A DNA stretch of 21,939 bases. Source: a virus. Shown here piece by piece: positions 1-9,437 of the stretch (within the stretch, counting starts at the first letter, position 1; each line of letters opens with the position of its first letter). The position numbers and the translations under genes were made by a program. The stretch spans positions 1-21,939 of IMG/VR virus record IMGVR_UViG_3300042991_000303. One strand, written 5' to 3'. The notes beneath the pieces are model-generated. The model was given only the letters and a program-made list of their open reading frames with translations, searched no databases and had not been told where the DNA came from.

Positions 1-440
1 ATGTGTACTTTTAAGCCGCCCGCACCTTTTAAGCCCGCCTGTCCGCAGAAGGGACAAGTAACAGGGCCGTCCGGTGACGCCAGCTCATCCTTGATTACCT
101 TATCACTGTGTGTGGCCAGATGTGCATCCAGCATCTCTTTTGTCAAAAACGTCTGTCCATCATAGTTACACACGTAAGGCATTACCGGCTCTGGTGTCGT
201 TGATCCAATGGTCTGGTCAACTTGACCTTTCCACTGATCTGCTGGTATCATCACCAGGTTCTTTACCTTCGGCTTGGTTGGCTCCTTAGGATCATTACCC
301 CCATAAGTGCCCATGAAATCTACTGCATCTCTCCGGGCCATCAATATTGCATGCCCGGGCTGAATGGAGATATGCTGCTCTTTCCATTTCTCCGTGTAGG
401 GTGCCAAACCCCTATTAACTACTGCATGAGGCTGTTTCAT
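1..440 (-). CDS. Zinc-finger-containing phage protein, C-terminus cut by window edge
   Basis: An open frame runs from an ATG at 440 to the left edge with no stop, giving 146 residues of an incomplete protein. An in-frame TAG at 467-465 and an AAAGGAG site about 10 bases upstream support this start. The first 65 residues hold a small domain (pattern SIQPGHAILMARR near 25-37) that I do not recognise with certainty. The end looks like metal-binding fingers: C91 with H107 and H111 (only one Cys visible), then a clear C129-x2-C132 with H146 as the last residue in the window. It lies downstream of the LamG-like gene in the leftward late operon, so a virion or host-interaction role is possible. Function is otherwise unknown. 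Confidence 0.75.
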   Translation of the reverse strand, partial: MKQPHAVVNRGLAPYTEKWKEQHISIQPGHAILMARRDAVDFMGTYGGNDPKEPTKPKVKNLVMIPADQWKGQVDQTIGSTTPEPVMPYVCNYDGQTFLTKEMLDAHLATHSDKVIKDELASPDGPVTCPFCGQAGLKGAGGLKVH

Positions 441-526
441 ACGTGCCAGACTCCTTTGGTTATACTAAAGGTGCTCCGTGGAATTACGGGTTGACCACTA
501 TCACTATCTATGATATGAACAGATTA

Positions 527-1210
527 TCAGAGTAACCGTCTTTTTACGAATGGCCCAGACGTATATATTGGTGTACCAGACGATGTAACCATTGTCGCAT
601 TAGTCTTGTAATTTGATACATCCTTGATTAGCCCAGCCGTTGTTGCCACTGTTTGACCCTCATACCCCTCATCCATGGGTAACCGGAGTGTTAGGCCTGA
701 CACTATTCCATCGGTGCCAGCACAAGCATATATAGTCTGAATCTCGTTGGCTGTTAGGACACGATTATAAATTCGAAAATCATGAAACTGGCCAAGAGCA
801 TTAACACGATCTCCATACTCGCTTGCCCCTATACTTATATAAGAACGGGAGTTTGGATAATAAGTAGTTGCCCCCGATGCTGTTTCCGCACCATTGCGGT
901 ACATTTTCCACACAACGCTTCTTTGATACACTCCAACAAAATGGTACCAAGTGTTCGTAGACATGGTCAGCCCGTCGTTAATGCTGACAAATCCGCCATC
1001 CTGGATAAAGAAATAGTTATACCCTGTGTTGCCATAATTATAAATAAAAGGCCAAGCATCATCATTAGTAAACCAGTAATGCCAATCTGGGCTTGGGCTG
1101 GTTGTGAGCTTCACCCAAATCGACCATGAGAACGGGGCGCCTGTGGACGTGGCCAAACAGGTCATATAATGGTGCGGTGGTACGCTCGTTGATGTTAAAG
1201 ATATAGGCAT
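527..1210 (-). CDS. LamG/concanavalin A-like lectin-fold virion protein
   Basis: This 227-residue protein has the signature of a LamG-like jelly-roll (concanavalin A-like) domain. The pattern includes WSIWVKLTT at 29-37, WYHFVGVYQ followed by KMYRNG at 88-107, and FHDFRIYNRVLTANEIQ at 142-158, the usual last strand and short helix of LamG_3-type domains. Such domains bind glycans and in phages usually sit on fibres or decorate the particle. Its start overlaps the stop of the 97-residue gene upstream by one base (TAATG), so translation is probably coupled. Placement after the collagen-like fibres suggests a separate receptor-binding or decoration subunit. The fold assignment is fairly firm; the ligand cannot be told. 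Confidence 0.8.
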   Translation of the reverse strand: MPISLTSTSVPPHHYMTCLATSTGAPFSWSIWVKLTTSPSPDWHYWFTNDDAWPFIYNYGNTGYNYFFIQDGGFVSINDGLTMSTNTWYHFVGVYQRSVVWKMYRNGAETASGATTYYPNSRSYISIGASEYGDRVNALGQFHDFRIYNRVLTANEIQTIYACAGTDGIVSGLTLRLPMDEGYEGQTVATTAGLIKDVSNYKTNATMVTSSGTPIYTSGPFVKRRLL

Positions 1211-1503
1211 TACTCCAGCCTCACCTTGGGAGTTATAAGATTGATTTCTTCCTTGGACATCTCTACTACCTTACCATCAACATATTTCAAACGGTTCAAA
1301 GGCACCTTAAAGGCTGATAAGTCCGGTGTCTTGCTGACTTTGCTGTATGCACTTGCAATATCCGTGTACTTCTCAGGTGTCCCGAGCGTCATAAGTACGT
1401 CCTTACGGCCTACATAATCAGGCGTATTAACGGACGGATTATAACCAAGTATCCTTCCGGGTACCCGTTTATCTTCTGGTGCATATATGATTACAGCACT
1501 CAT
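1210..1503 (-). CDS. Small protein between fibre and lectin genes, function unknown
   Basis: A 97-residue protein with no signal peptide or membrane segment. The C-terminal part (LKYVDGKVVEMSKEEINLI, about 72-90) has the look of a short beta-turn-helix unit. Both junctions are one-base overlaps (TAATG with the fibre gene upstream and with the lectin gene downstream), so it is almost certainly a real member of the late operon and made together with its neighbours. By position it could be a fibre accessory or assembly protein, as small genes after fibre genes often are, but no family was recognised. Confidence 0.75.
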   Translation of the reverse strand: MSAVIIYAPEDKRVPGRILGYNPSVNTPDYVGRKDVLMTLGTPEKYTDIASAYSKVSKTPDLSAFKVPLNRLKYVDGKVVEMSKEEINLITPKVRLE

Positions 1504-4500
1504 TATCCGAAGGTCACCTTTAATCCTAATAAGGCCCAGTCACCTACAAGTGTGTCAGACGCATGTGAGCCTGTTCTTGTAAGTTCAAACTGTGTCCAGC
1601 TATTTGCTGTTGCATCCAGCGTGGCCAATGTAATTGTTGTGCTATCATACTGCCAATACCCGTTGGCCGCCATGGTTAAGGACACGATTGTATCTCCGGC
1701 ATTCCAGGCTGTCACAGCACCATTGTCGGGCATTGTCCGGCTATATATCTTGGGCACGACGCCCTTTGTTGTAGCCGGAGAAGTCTTAGGCCTTGAACAT
1801 ATATCTAGTATCATTGCTGTTGCATCGGCTGGAATCTTTAAGACAAAGCCTACGCCTTCTTCAGTGGTTTCGTCGAAGAGACGGCAATTAAGACCCGTGT
1901 TTAGTGCATCTGACGATACAGGTGCAAGTGCATTAACTTTCCAATCCGCCGTAACTGGGTTCTCCATTGCATCTGCTGTAATAGTGAATACAGAGCCTCC
2001 CCCTCCGGAAGCACTTCCACTACTTACACCTGTCTGTCCCTGAAGACCCGTTGCACCTGCCGCTCCGGCTGTGCCTACACCCGTGAAACCTTGGACACCA
2101 GTGGCTCCTATTAAGCCGGTTATACCTTGGATACCCGTTGCACCTTGTACTCCGGTTGCTCCTCTAAGGCCTGTTGTACCTTGGACGCCGGTGTCACCTT
2201 GTAAACCTGTGTGACCAATAAGGCCAGTGTCGCCTTGAACCCCTGTGTCCCCCTGTATCCCTGTTTCTCCAACGAGTCCTGTGACACCTGTAAGGCCTGT
2301 CTGGCCTTGAACCCCTGTCTGGCCTTGTACCCCTGTCTGACCTTGTACCCCTGTCTGTCCCTGAAGACCCGTTGCACCTGCCGCTCCGGCAGTGCCTTGG
2401 ATACCTGTTACTCCGCGTAATCCTGTTACGCCCTGAGGACCTCTGGTTATATATGCAATATATAACCTTGGCCTGTTGGCCGCGGTAGCATTTTTGCTCG
2501 ATTTGATTTGCCATGTTGTGGCAGATGTAGGCTTAAGGATAAAACCATAGTTAGTAGCTACCCCGTCAATCCAATCCTGCACGAGTGCCTTGCCTGTATC
2601 ATTAAGTGGCAGAGCTACCCAACCTGTCCCGGTAAAACTTGTGCCTGACCTTAAGTCTGCAACACCTATATCACCGGCACCCTTGGCACCGGCTGTGCCC
2701 CAAGCATTACCTGTAGAGTAGTTGTTCCAAGTTGCTTGATTTTCCACCCAGTTCCGCAGACACTGATAAATCTTGGGACTGCCTGTGCTGTTGGCATAAG
2801 ACTCAAGCCAAACAGACTGCACAATGGCGTTTGCCGGAACGGCTGATATATCCCATTTGGCCAGTATTGTCTGCTCAATTATTCCGGCTGAGTATACACA
2901 CTGGATGGTTCCTCCCGAACTGTAATTTATATCGGGAACACTGCTATCAATATTTGTATCTGCGGTGCCTGTATAAGATCCGTCTGGGCTTACCCCATCC
3001 TGCATGAAGATCTCTACATAACCCATTCCAGTTATACCTTGTATTCCGGTCTGGCCTGAAACACCCGTGTTTCCGGAAACACCAGCACCTGTTGCGCCTT
3101 GGATGCCTGTAGTACCACGTAATCCAATTATTCCGGTCTGGCCTGAAACACCCGTGTTTCCGGAAACACCAGTTGATCCTTGGATACCTGTTGCGCCTTG
3201 GATGCCCGTAGGGCCACGTAATCCGGTTATTCCGGTCAAACCAGTATTGCCTTGAACGCCGGTATTGCCTTGCGTTCCCTGTATGCCTTGTGATCCAGTT
3301 GCGCCTTGTATCCCTTGACCTGTTACGCCCTGTAAACCTTGAATTCCGGTTTGGCCTTGAACACCTTGTAAGCCTGTGGCTCCTGCGGCTCCGTCACCGG
3401 TCACACCTTGAACACCCGTGGAACCTTGTACCCCTTGGACTCCTGTATTACCCCATGTGCCTTGAACCCCAGTGCTCCCTTGTGTGCCCTGCGTACCTGT
3501 TACCCCTTGGGCTCCTACGCCCGTTGTGCCCCGAAGACCCTGGGTACCTGTGCTACCTTGTGTTCCCTGTAAACCTGTTTGACCAACCAAACCTTGAATG
3601 CCTGTGGCACCAATTACCCCCGTGTTACCCTGATTTCCCTGTACACCTTGTACACCGGTCATACCTTGGGGACCTTGTAAACCAGTTGACCCGGCAAGCC
3701 CTGTGAGGCCCTGCATACCTGTTTCACCTTTTAAGCCTTGGAGGCCTGTGTCACCCTGCGCTCCCTGAACTCCAGTATTACCTTGTGATCCTTGAACACC
3801 GGTTGATCCTTGAACACCGGTGAGACCAGCCAAGCCTGTGAGACCAGTATCACCTTGGACGCCTGCTAATCCGGTTATACCTTGGATACCTGTATTACCT
3901 TGAAGTCCTGTATTGCCTGTTAAGCCCGTGAGGCCTGTTGATCCCTGGACACCCTGAACTCCAGTATCTCCTTGTACACCAGTTGTTCCGGAAACACCCG
4001 TGGCTCCGGCAACACCTGTAGAACCTTGAACACCTGTAGAACCTTGAACACCGGTATCACCAGAAATGCCTGTGGCTCCAGAAACTCCTGTATCACCTTG
4101 TACACCTGTTGTTCCGGAAACGCCTGTATCACCTTGGACTCCAGTATCCCCTTTTACTCCAGTTGCACCTTGGACTCCAGTATCTCCCTTAACACCGGTT
4201 GCTCCAGTTGCACCTTGGACTCCAGTTGCACCTTGGACTCCAGTTGCACCTTGGACTCCAGTTGCACCTTGGACTCCAGTTGCACCTTGGACTCCAGTTG
4301 CACCTTGGACTCCAGTTGCACCTTGGACTCCAGTATCTCCCTTAACACCTGTAGAACCTTGTACGCCTGTGGCACCTTGAGTACCTACGGCTCCCGGTGC
4401 ACCGGAAACACCAGTTGCACCGGAAACACCAGTTGCACCGGAAACACCCGTTGCTCCGGAAACACCTGTATCACCCTGTACACCATCAGCACCTGTTATA

Positions 4501-5882
4501 CCTTGTGCACCCTGTAATCCTGTTGCACCAGCAACGCCAGTATCACCCTGTAAGACTGCGCTGCCGGTCAAGACCCATACTGTGCTATCAAGATGCCAGA
4601 CGATTTCATCATACTGGTCAAATGTCTGGGGCGGAGCAACTGAGGAATCTGTAGCAGAGGATACTGTTACAGTATAGAAGTCGCCATTCTGCCTATTTTC
4701 AATTGGTAAAGAGTCAAAGAAGTTCGTTGTATCAACAGAACCTTTAAATCGCATAACGTCCGAGGCTGTACCCTGTATACCTGTTTGGCCCTGTATACCT
4801 GTTATTCCAAAGGGGCCTTGAATACCTGTTGCACCTTGTTGCCCAAAGTTCGGGGAAGATGTATTAAGACGGATAAATCCCGGATTGGCGTTCATTGACC
4901 ACCAACCATACCCCGGTGACTCTGCTCCCGGAGCTATGAAAGCATGCCAACCATAATTTGTATAATCACCGTCGCGCCAAGATTGTAGTACTTCCAAGCC
5001 ATGGGCAGTAAGCCCAGCCGTACCCTGACCATACACTAAGGTAAAAGACCCGCACAAAGTACTGTCATAGTCTACATTGGGGGTCAAACCGCCCGATGAG
5101 TCCCATGCATTTACCCCATCATAAGTAAGCCAAGTAGCTGTGGCACCTACCCATGGATGCAGGGCTCGATAGAAGTTAAAAGAAAGACTTGCATTGTTTT
5201 GGGTATCCTCACGATGTAAGACCAGTGTTGCATCGGTTAATGTAGCATCAGCAGCCCATGCCGGTGTAGCATGCTTGAACATTGCATGAGCTTCATTCGA
5301 GGTACCCGCTTGGCCACGAATTGTATAAAACAAGACTGATGAACCAAAAGTGTTCGTTGGAAAATTCTTGTTGTTATAGGTATCTTCCGTGATATAATAC
5401 AGTTGTGACTCAATAAGTCCGGGGCCGTATGCCCCTGTTTCACCAATAGGGCCTGTAAGTCCGGTTACACCTTGTGTGCCTGCACCGGTTATACCTTGGA
5501 TGCCTTGACTACCAGTTACACCCTGAACTCCAGCGCCTGTTGCACCTTGGATACCTGTTCTACCCTGAATACCTGTCGGACCTATCAAGCCTGTAGTGCC
5601 TTGGATGCCTGCCCCTGTTGCACCCTGTACACCGGTTGTACCAACTGCGCCGGCCGCTCCGGCAACACCGGTTACACCCTGTGCTCCAACACCGGTTACA
5701 CCCTGTACGCCCGTACCTCCGGCCGTACCCCAGTAGCCCAGAGTGTTCCAAGCCGTTGTACCATCACCAACTTTAAACCGGGACGAATCATATTCCCAGC
5801 CCACTTCACCCTGGGCAAGTAGAGTATTCGCTGAATTCCAGTTACTCGATGTATCACGTCTAAGCTGTATAATATCCGACAT
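1503..5882 (-). CDS. Giant collagen-like fibre with two DNRLRE-type modules
   Basis: This is a 1459-residue fibre. Residues 1-52 ([12 protein letters not shown], then [12 protein letters not shown]) match the short N-terminal virion-attachment domain seen in Mtd-type and many other phage fibres. Three Gly-X-Y collagen-like segments follow (about 58-155, 445-950 and 1148-1282), built mainly of GVQGAT-type hexapeptides with Thr in the Y position of about every second triplet. Between them are a DNRLRE-like beta module (about 160-345), a small domain at 375-443, a second DNRLRE-like module (about 952-1146, with [15 protein letters not shown] and NYGFILK), and a globular C-terminal domain (about 1290-1459), the likely tip. 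Its ATG directly follows the TAA of the upstream fibre gene, with a GGAGGAG site. It is probably a trimeric host-contact fibre. Whether it sits on the tail or the head cannot be seen. Confidence 0.92.
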   Translation of the reverse strand: MSDIIQLRRDTSSNWNSANTLLAQGEVGWEYDSSRFKVGDGTTAWNTLGYWGTAGGTGVQGVTGVGAQGVTGVAGAAGAVGTTGVQGATGAGIQGTTGLIGPTGIQGRTGIQGATGAGVQGVTGSQGIQGITGAGTQGVTGLTGPIGETGAYGPGLIESQLYYITEDTYNNKNFPTNTFGSSVLFYTIRGQAGTSNEAHAMFKHATPAWAADATLTDATLVLHREDTQNNASLSFNFYRALHPWVGATATWLTYDGVNAWDSSGGLTPNVDYDSTLCGSFTLVYGQGTAGLTAHGLEVLQSWRDGDYTNYGWHAFIAPGAESPGYGWWSMNANPGFIRLNTSSPNFGQQGATGIQGPFGITGIQGQTGIQGTASDVMRFKGSVDTTNFFDSLPIENRQNGDFYTVTVSSATDSSVAPPQTFDQYDEIVWHLDSTVWVLTGSAVLQGDTGVAGATGLQGAQGITGADGVQGDTGVSGATGVSGATGVSGATGVSGAPGAVGTQGATGVQGSTGVKGDTGVQGATGVQGATGVQGATGVQGATGVQGATGVQGATGVQGATGATGVKGDTGVQGATGVKGDTGVQGDTGVSGTTGVQGDTGVSGATGISGDTGVQGSTGVQGSTGVAGATGVSGTTGVQGDTGVQGVQGSTGLTGLTGNTGLQGNTGIQGITGLAGVQGDTGLTGLAGLTGVQGSTGVQGSQGNTGVQGAQGDTGLQGLKGETGMQGLTGLAGSTGLQGPQGMTGVQGVQGNQGNTGVIGATGIQGLVGQTGLQGTQGSTGTQGLRGTTGVGAQGVTGTQGTQGSTGVQGTWGNTGVQGVQGSTGVQGVTGDGAAGATGLQGVQGQTGIQGLQGVTGQGIQGATGSQGIQGTQGNTGVQGNTGLTGITGLRGPTGIQGATGIQGSTGVSGNTGVSGQTGIIGLRGTTGIQGATGAGVSGNTGVSGQTGIQGITGMGYVEIFMQDGVSPDGSYTGTADTNIDSSVPDINYSSGGTIQCVYSAGIIEQTILAKWDISAVPANAIVQSVWLESYANSTGSPKIYQCLRNWVENQATWNNYSTGNAWGTAGAKGAGDIGVADLRSGTSFTGTGWVALPLNDTGKALVQDWIDGVATNYGFILKPTSATTWQIKSSKNATAANRPRLYIAYITRGPQGVTGLRGVTGIQGTAGAAGATGLQGQTGVQGQTGVQGQTGVQGQTGLTGVTGLVGETGIQGDTGVQGDTGLIGHTGLQGDTGVQGTTGLRGATGVQGATGIQGITGLIGATGVQGFTGVGTAGAAGATGLQGQTGVSSGSASGGGGSVFTITADAMENPVTADWKVNALAPVSSDALNTGLNCRLFDETTEEGVGFVLKIPADATAMILDICSRPKTSPATTKGVVPKIYSRTMPDNGAVTAWNAGDTIVSLTMAANGYWQYDSTTITLATLDATANSWTQFELTRTGSHASDTLVGDWALLGLKVTFG
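2029..2390 (-). repeat. Dispersed 41-bp direct repeat inside fibre gene
   Basis: Two identical 41-bp copies lie at 2029-2069 and 2350-2390, both in frame in the last collagen segment and encoding an [14 protein letters not shown]-type stretch. Identity at the nucleotide level, including third codon positions, points to recent duplication or gene conversion. Recombination between them would remove 321 bp (107 codons) without shifting the frame. Confidence 0.85.
3043..3172 (-). repeat. 43-bp direct repeat pair inside fibre gene
   Basis: Two identical 43-bp copies at 3043-3085 and 3130-3172 encode [14 protein letters not shown] in the long collagen segment. The 87-bp offset is exactly 29 codons, so loss or gain of one unit keeps the frame. 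Confidence 0.85.
4201..4326 (-). repeat. 18-bp tandem repeat, seven copies, encoding (GVQGAT)n
   Basis: Seven consecutive 18-bp units (plus-strand unit actccagttgcaccttgg) run without a break. Six are identical and the leftmost differs only in its first base. Each encodes two collagen triplets. Diverged copies flank the array on both sides. Because the unit is a multiple of three, slippage would change fibre length by whole hexapeptides. The high identity compared with neighbouring repeats suggests recent expansion. Confidence 0.95.
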
Positions 5883-7610
5883 TTATGCTCCTCCCCCATC
5901 AACGTGCTGCGAAGGGGTGTATATTGAATCTGCCCGCCCACCGTCTACGTTCCGTGTTCCTGCACCCGTAACGCCTTGAATACCTGTTGTACCATAAGTT
6001 TCATTAAGTGCCAGAATAGGGCCATAAATACCCCCAGACATCTCACTTGAAGCCCAGTTATATTCGGTCCCATTATTTGTAGCATCAGAAGCGGCTTTTA
6101 AAATTAAACCAAAATTAGGGGTTGTACCCGCAGATACTCTTGAAATCCAATCTCGACCGTATTGATTGAAAGTAAATATCATCCAATCACCAACGCTCCG
6201 GTCACCATTTGATGTAGCTAGGGCGGTTGTATCATAGTCTGCTGTTGCACCCGTTGCATCCCAGTTGTTTGTTCCATCATAAGTATACCAATTAGGGCAT
6301 CCTGCAACACCCCATTCAGTCGTCATCGCATGAATACTTAACTTATAATTAACAAAAGGTAAATCCTCTGGGGGAACATCGACTATATACATAGCTTTTA
6401 GCACAGCAGATGTACAGACGTCACCCTTTAAGGTAGGAATGTCATACTTAATAAAAGATGCCCTAGCAGAAAAATGGCGGGTGTAATCATTATATACTTC
6501 TAAGTCGTCTCTATGGCAATATTGGACAAAGGGATCGTGTTCATTGATGAAAGTGTCAAAAGTAGGGTATAGGTCATAAGGGTTTCCTGTAAACCCTCTA
6601 AGGCCTGTTACACCCTGTGGCCCTCTAAGACCTGTTGAACCTTGAGCTCCAGTCCGACCTTGAATACCTGTTGAACCTTGAATACCTGTTGAACCTTGAA
6701 TACTTGTATATGTATAAAGCACAAGTTTAGGGTCAAGGCCAATACCGTTGTCGACTGAATATATAGAACATCTGTTGATTGTTAACCCAAGATTAACCAA
6801 CAAAAATCCATAGTTAGGTATAGAACCATCTAACCATCCTTTCACTACTTCGACCCCATCGGTGGTGAGCCAAATATCTTGCCATCCAGATACACTAAGG
6901 TCTATTGTCCCTAATATGTCCACATTAAAGTCTGCTACAGCACCACAGCCAGGAGTGTCCCAAGAATTACCCGTGGAATACACATTCCATGTTGCTTCAG
7001 TAGAAGTCCAATCCTTTAAAAGCCTGTAAATTGTAGCGGTACTAGTGGGGTTAGCATTCTTAACATACACCCTGAGTTTTGCGGAATGTACCACCGTATT
7101 TGCAATATAAGGGTACTCATCAGTTATGTCTGAAAAACCCATTAAAGCACGCTTAAAAAACGTATCTGGGGTACGATCTATATACAAGGTGTCTGATGTA
7201 TGGTAGTTGGTTGTAGGAGTACCCTGATCAATATAGGTATCTGCACTGACCGTGATAGATACCTCTGTCAACAGGGATGCACCTGTAGAGCCTTGGATGC
7301 CAGTTATGCCCTGAAACCCTGTTGGGCCTTGTAATCCTGTTACACCGGATAAGCCTCTTGCCCCGGTAACGCCACGGATACCAGTAGGGCCTTGGATACC
7401 TGTTTCACCAATAGGACCCCCAGCAGGGCCTGTTAAGCCTTGAAGGCCTGTGTCGCCCTGTGGCCCGGTTATACCGGCATAAGCCCAATAGTTGTCTGTT
7501 CCATCTGAGAATAAGGCGTAGCCGGACGTAGCATCCCCGTCCGGTGTCTGGAGGTACCGATTATCATTGAACTGTAGGTCATTATTGAGGTTAGCGCGTC
7601 GGAATGCCAT
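5883..7610 (-). CDS. Collagen-like fibre with two DNRLRE-type modules
   Basis: This 575-residue protein has a short N-terminal region (1-45), a collagen-like segment (about 46-110), a DNRLRE-like module (about 118-300), a short collagen-like linker (302-342) and a second DNRLRE-like module (about 350-540). The first module shows the family pattern: ADTYIDQG, a hydrophobic strand pair, [15 protein letters not shown], and near its end [17 protein letters not shown]. The tail has two VDGG motifs ([13 protein letters not shown] and HVDGGGA). The start is set by AAGGAG 8 bases before the ATG. It lies directly upstream of the larger fibre (TAAATG junction), and the two may build one composite fibre. 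Secreted bacterial proteins use DNRLRE domains in surface structures; a structural role is the best guess here. Confidence 0.88.
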   Translation of the reverse strand: MAFRRANLNNDLQFNDNRYLQTPDGDATSGYALFSDGTDNYWAYAGITGPQGDTGLQGLTGPAGGPIGETGIQGPTGIRGVTGARGLSGVTGLQGPTGFQGITGIQGSTGASLLTEVSITVSADTYIDQGTPTTNYHTSDTLYIDRTPDTFFKRALMGFSDITDEYPYIANTVVHSAKLRVYVKNANPTSTATIYRLLKDWTSTEATWNVYSTGNSWDTPGCGAVADFNVDILGTIDLSVSGWQDIWLTTDGVEVVKGWLDGSIPNYGFLLVNLGLTINRCSIYSVDNGIGLDPKLVLYTYTSIQGSTGIQGSTGIQGRTGAQGSTGLRGPQGVTGLRGFTGNPYDLYPTFDTFINEHDPFVQYCHRDDLEVYNDYTRHFSARASFIKYDIPTLKGDVCTSAVLKAMYIVDVPPEDLPFVNYKLSIHAMTTEWGVAGCPNWYTYDGTNNWDATGATADYDTTALATSNGDRSVGDWMIFTFNQYGRDWISRVSAGTTPNFGLILKAASDATNNGTEYNWASSEMSGGIYGPILALNETYGTTGIQGVTGAGTRNVDGGRADSIYTPSQHVDGGGA

Positions 7611-7624
7611 TGCCTGACTCCTTA

Positions 7625-7649
7625 TTCGGAGTGGGCTTTACACTCCGAA
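7625..7649 (-). promoter_or_regulatory. Perfect 9-bp-stem hairpin over a stop codon, ahead of the fibre gene
   Basis: Arms 7625-7633 and 7641-7649 are perfectly complementary, with a 7-base loop that contains the TAA of the 77-residue gene. On the minus strand the 3' arm is followed within two bases by the AAGGAG site of the 575-residue fibre. No T-run follows, so it is not a standard intrinsic terminator. It may be a processing site, a partial attenuator, or a translation-tuning structure. Confidence 0.6.
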
Positions 7650-7871
7650 GACGATTACATCTACCGTTGCCCCAGACGTTGCTGTAAGGGCGTTAATTTT
7701 ACCTGCTGTCGTTGTCAAACCAACAAGAGCCGGTGAGAAACAGCTAATAACACGGTTCATTCCAGTTTCGATGTCTGCACCAGCCGCACCGTCTGTGCAA
7801 GTCAGTGTACCACGGGCAACTCTCCAAGAGCCACAAACTGTCTGTTCGGTAATTGAGAAAGATCCAGCCAT
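7638..7871 (-). CDS. Small beta-rich virion-type protein, unknown function
   Basis: A 77-residue protein from the ATG at 7871. A GTG four codons upstream (7883) directly follows the previous stop without a good ribosome site, so I prefer the ATG. The sequence alternates hydrophobic and Thr/Gly residues (VCGSWRVARGTLTC, later VGLTTTAGKINALTATSGA, ending VDVIVFGV), as in a small all-beta protein. It sits between the glycosyltransferase-like gene and the fibres, so it is probably a minor structural or decoration protein. No family was recognised. Confidence 0.7.
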   Translation of the reverse strand: MAGSFSITEQTVCGSWRVARGTLTCTDGAAGADIETGMNRVISCFSPALVGLTTTAGKINALTATSGATVDVIVFGV

Positions 7872-7883
7872 AATGTACCCCAC

Positions 7884-8936
7884 TTAAAAAAGAATGTTTA
7901 TCGGACCCGATCCTGACCGCTTAACCATGTCCGGCATCATCTTCCACCTCGTGAACATTGCTAATGCCGTCTTAAGGTCAAGCTGTATAATCTGCTGTAT
8001 GTTGCCTTCTGGATATGCACCCAGGATACCGCCCTCTGTGGCGTTTATCATCAACTGTGCATTACCCCCAGACCCTCCGGTTGCCATATAGGTGAACCAT
8101 TGGGCGAATCCAAAATAAGAAGGCCAAGTCCATACCCGATTACCGTAAATATCAGTAGCCGGTATTACCCCGGCGAACTTCTTATCATACTGTGACTCCC
8201 AGCCATGAAACTTCCTATCATATCCGAAAGCGAAGTCTGCTCCAATCATTATCGGGATTGAAGCTCCAAGGACGCCCATGGTATAATACCATGCACCTCC
8301 AAGGACACAGCCGCCAACACTCAGACAGGGCACTTTGTCATGATCCACCAGCTTTCTTAACTCCTGGCCGTATGAGTCTGTGGCCGGAGGGGTAAAAAAC
8401 CAGAGTATCTTGCCTTTCCACCTACGGATAAGTTCCGGGTAAGCACCTGTGTAAGCAAGCAACGTCCTGTCTTTGGTTCGTTCCCAATACCAGTCCGGTT
8501 CATGCTGTGTGCCCCCCTCGGTTACTTCCGATAAGGTGATTTGCCCTGCATCAAGTGTCATGTAGTAGTCATCAAGACCCATTACATCACGATCTTCAAA
8601 GAACCCGAAGTTATGCAGACAAGAGACAATCCTTATACCTTGTCGGCCACGGTTATGTTCATCCGTAGCCGTCAAGTCTTTCCAGTTCTTCTTCAAGGAT
8701 GGCCCTGAACCGGCTACTACTACAGGCTGATAAGCGCACTTACCAAGTTCCTGTAACGCCGAATGCTCACTGAATCCGTGAACACTATTCTCCTTTATCT
8801 GAGCCAACCACTGGTCATGCCAAGTGTTGATTGTAACCTTATCGTTACGGGTAGCTACATCAAAGCATGCTTCCGGACCCGCAGGCGGTCCAGGTATATA
8901 AGACTGTGCCTGCAAAACCATCTCAACCAAGGCCAT
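7884..8936 (-). CDS. DUF115/Maf-type glycosyltransferase-like protein
   Basis: This 350-residue protein carries the DUF115 (MptE-like/Maf) core motifs in order: VVVAGSGPSL at 72-81 (nucleotide-binding loop), the acidic YYMTLDA at 124-130, SVGGCVLGGAWYY at 206-218 leading into IPIMIGADFAF at 227-237, TDIYGNRVWT at 261-270, and the hallmark INATEGG at 297-303. Family members include the motility accessory factors, which transfer pseudaminic or legionaminic acid to Ser/Thr of flagellin, and archaeal MptE, a pterin diphosphokinase. The flanking Maf N- and C-terminal domains are mostly absent, so this is a minimal core. It lies in the virion operon just upstream of the Thr-rich fibres, while a NeuB-like gene is encoded at 19,878-20,522. 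I infer virion protein glycosylation. The donor and acceptor are unproven. Confidence 0.75.
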   Translation of the reverse strand: MALVEMVLQAQSYIPGPPAGPEACFDVATRNDKVTINTWHDQWLAQIKENSVHGFSEHSALQELGKCAYQPVVVAGSGPSLKKNWKDLTATDEHNRGRQGIRIVSCLHNFGFFEDRDVMGLDDYYMTLDAGQITLSEVTEGGTQHEPDWYWERTKDRTLLAYTGAYPELIRRWKGKILWFFTPPATDSYGQELRKLVDHDKVPCLSVGGCVLGGAWYYTMGVLGASIPIMIGADFAFGYDRKFHGWESQYDKKFAGVIPATDIYGNRVWTWPSYFGFAQWFTYMATGGSGGNAQLMINATEGGILGAYPEGNIQQIIQLDLKTALAMFTRWKMMPDMVKRSGSGPINILF

Positions 8937-8960
8937 TAGTTTCCCCTTTGGATTTAATCA

Positions 8961-8978
8961 GGCCCCGTGCCAGGGGCC
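8961..8978 (-). terminator. GC-rich hairpin after the small virion gene (attenuator-like)
   Basis: GGCCCC at 8961-8966 pairs with GGGGCC at 8973-8978 across a 6-base loop. It starts three bases past the stop of the 8982-9437 gene and precedes the AAAGGGG site of the DUF115 gene. There is no T-run on the minus strand, so it would be a weak or partial terminator, or an mRNA-stabilising 3' end that lowers expression of the downstream enzyme gene. Confidence 0.5.
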
Positions 8979-8981
8979 AAT

Positions 8982-9437
8982 TTAACCTACATTGATGAAG
9001 GCCGCAAATGTTCCGGCAGTTGCTGTCTCGCCTGTGGCATAGCCAACTATAATACCAGAAGCACCTGTTGAGGCGGCGAAAGCACCGTATGCACCTATGG
9101 TAAGTCCACAGCCTTTAACTGTAGCAGCCTCTCCAAGGGATGTTACCGGCACATGGCCCCTTACACAGACCCAACCATACTCGGTCGGACCAATCTGTGC
9201 ATTATATACAACGCCCGCACAACCTTCACCCGCAATAGATGATTGGGTCATGCTGTATCCGGACATTCCGGAATATGTAACACCAAGCTTCACAAGAGCT
9301 GTACTGGTGCTTGCATTGTACATATAGACGTATTTCTTCCCGCCCTGCCAACGCTCTGTACCAAGGTCGACAGAGGGTTTTGCGGTCACTGCGCTGACCG
9401 ATTCCTCAAAAACCCGCTGTAAACCGTAGTTACTCAT
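8982..9437 (-). CDS. Small Gly/Ala/Thr-rich virion-type protein
   Basis: A 151-residue protein. Two ATGs are possible (9443 and 9437). I chose 9437 because it forms an ATGA overlap with the stop of the endonuclease gene and has AAGGA six bases upstream, whereas the site abuts the earlier ATG. The sequence is rich in small residues and predicted beta structure, ending GIIVGYATGETATAGTFAAFINVG-like, as in phage head decoration or stabilisation proteins that follow the capsid gene. The family is not recognised with confidence. The HNH gene separates it from the capsid gene, which suggests that the two structural genes were once adjacent. Confidence 0.75.
   Translation of the reverse strand: MSNYGLQRVFEESVSAVTAKPSVDLGTERWQGGKKYVYMYNASTSTALVKLGVTYSGMSGYSMTQSSIAGEGCAGVVYNAQIGPTEYGWVCVRGHVPVTSLGEAATVKGCGLTIGAYGAFAASTGASGIIVGYATGETATAGTFAAFINVG

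Noticed and set aside
1552-2043. 163-residue plus-strand frame opposite the fibre C-terminus
   Set aside because: It is antisense to a well-supported globular domain, with no ribosome site and no recognisable features.
4143-4344. CRISPR-like array of short repeats
   Set aside because: Units are 18 bp, have no spacers, and lie in frame inside a collagen-like coding sequence.
3972-4517. Long plus-strand frames across the collagen region, for example a 181-residue Cys/Thr-rich one
   Set aside because: They are antisense shadows of the in-frame repeats of the fibre gene. They lack ribosome sites and their repeats merely mirror GVQGAT units.
7884-8936. Reading the DUF115 protein as a pterin diphosphokinase (MptE)
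   Set aside because: The core family is shared, but nothing in the window relates to pterin synthesis, whereas a NeuB-like gene and fibres fit the Maf branch better. It cannot be excluded by sequence reading alone.
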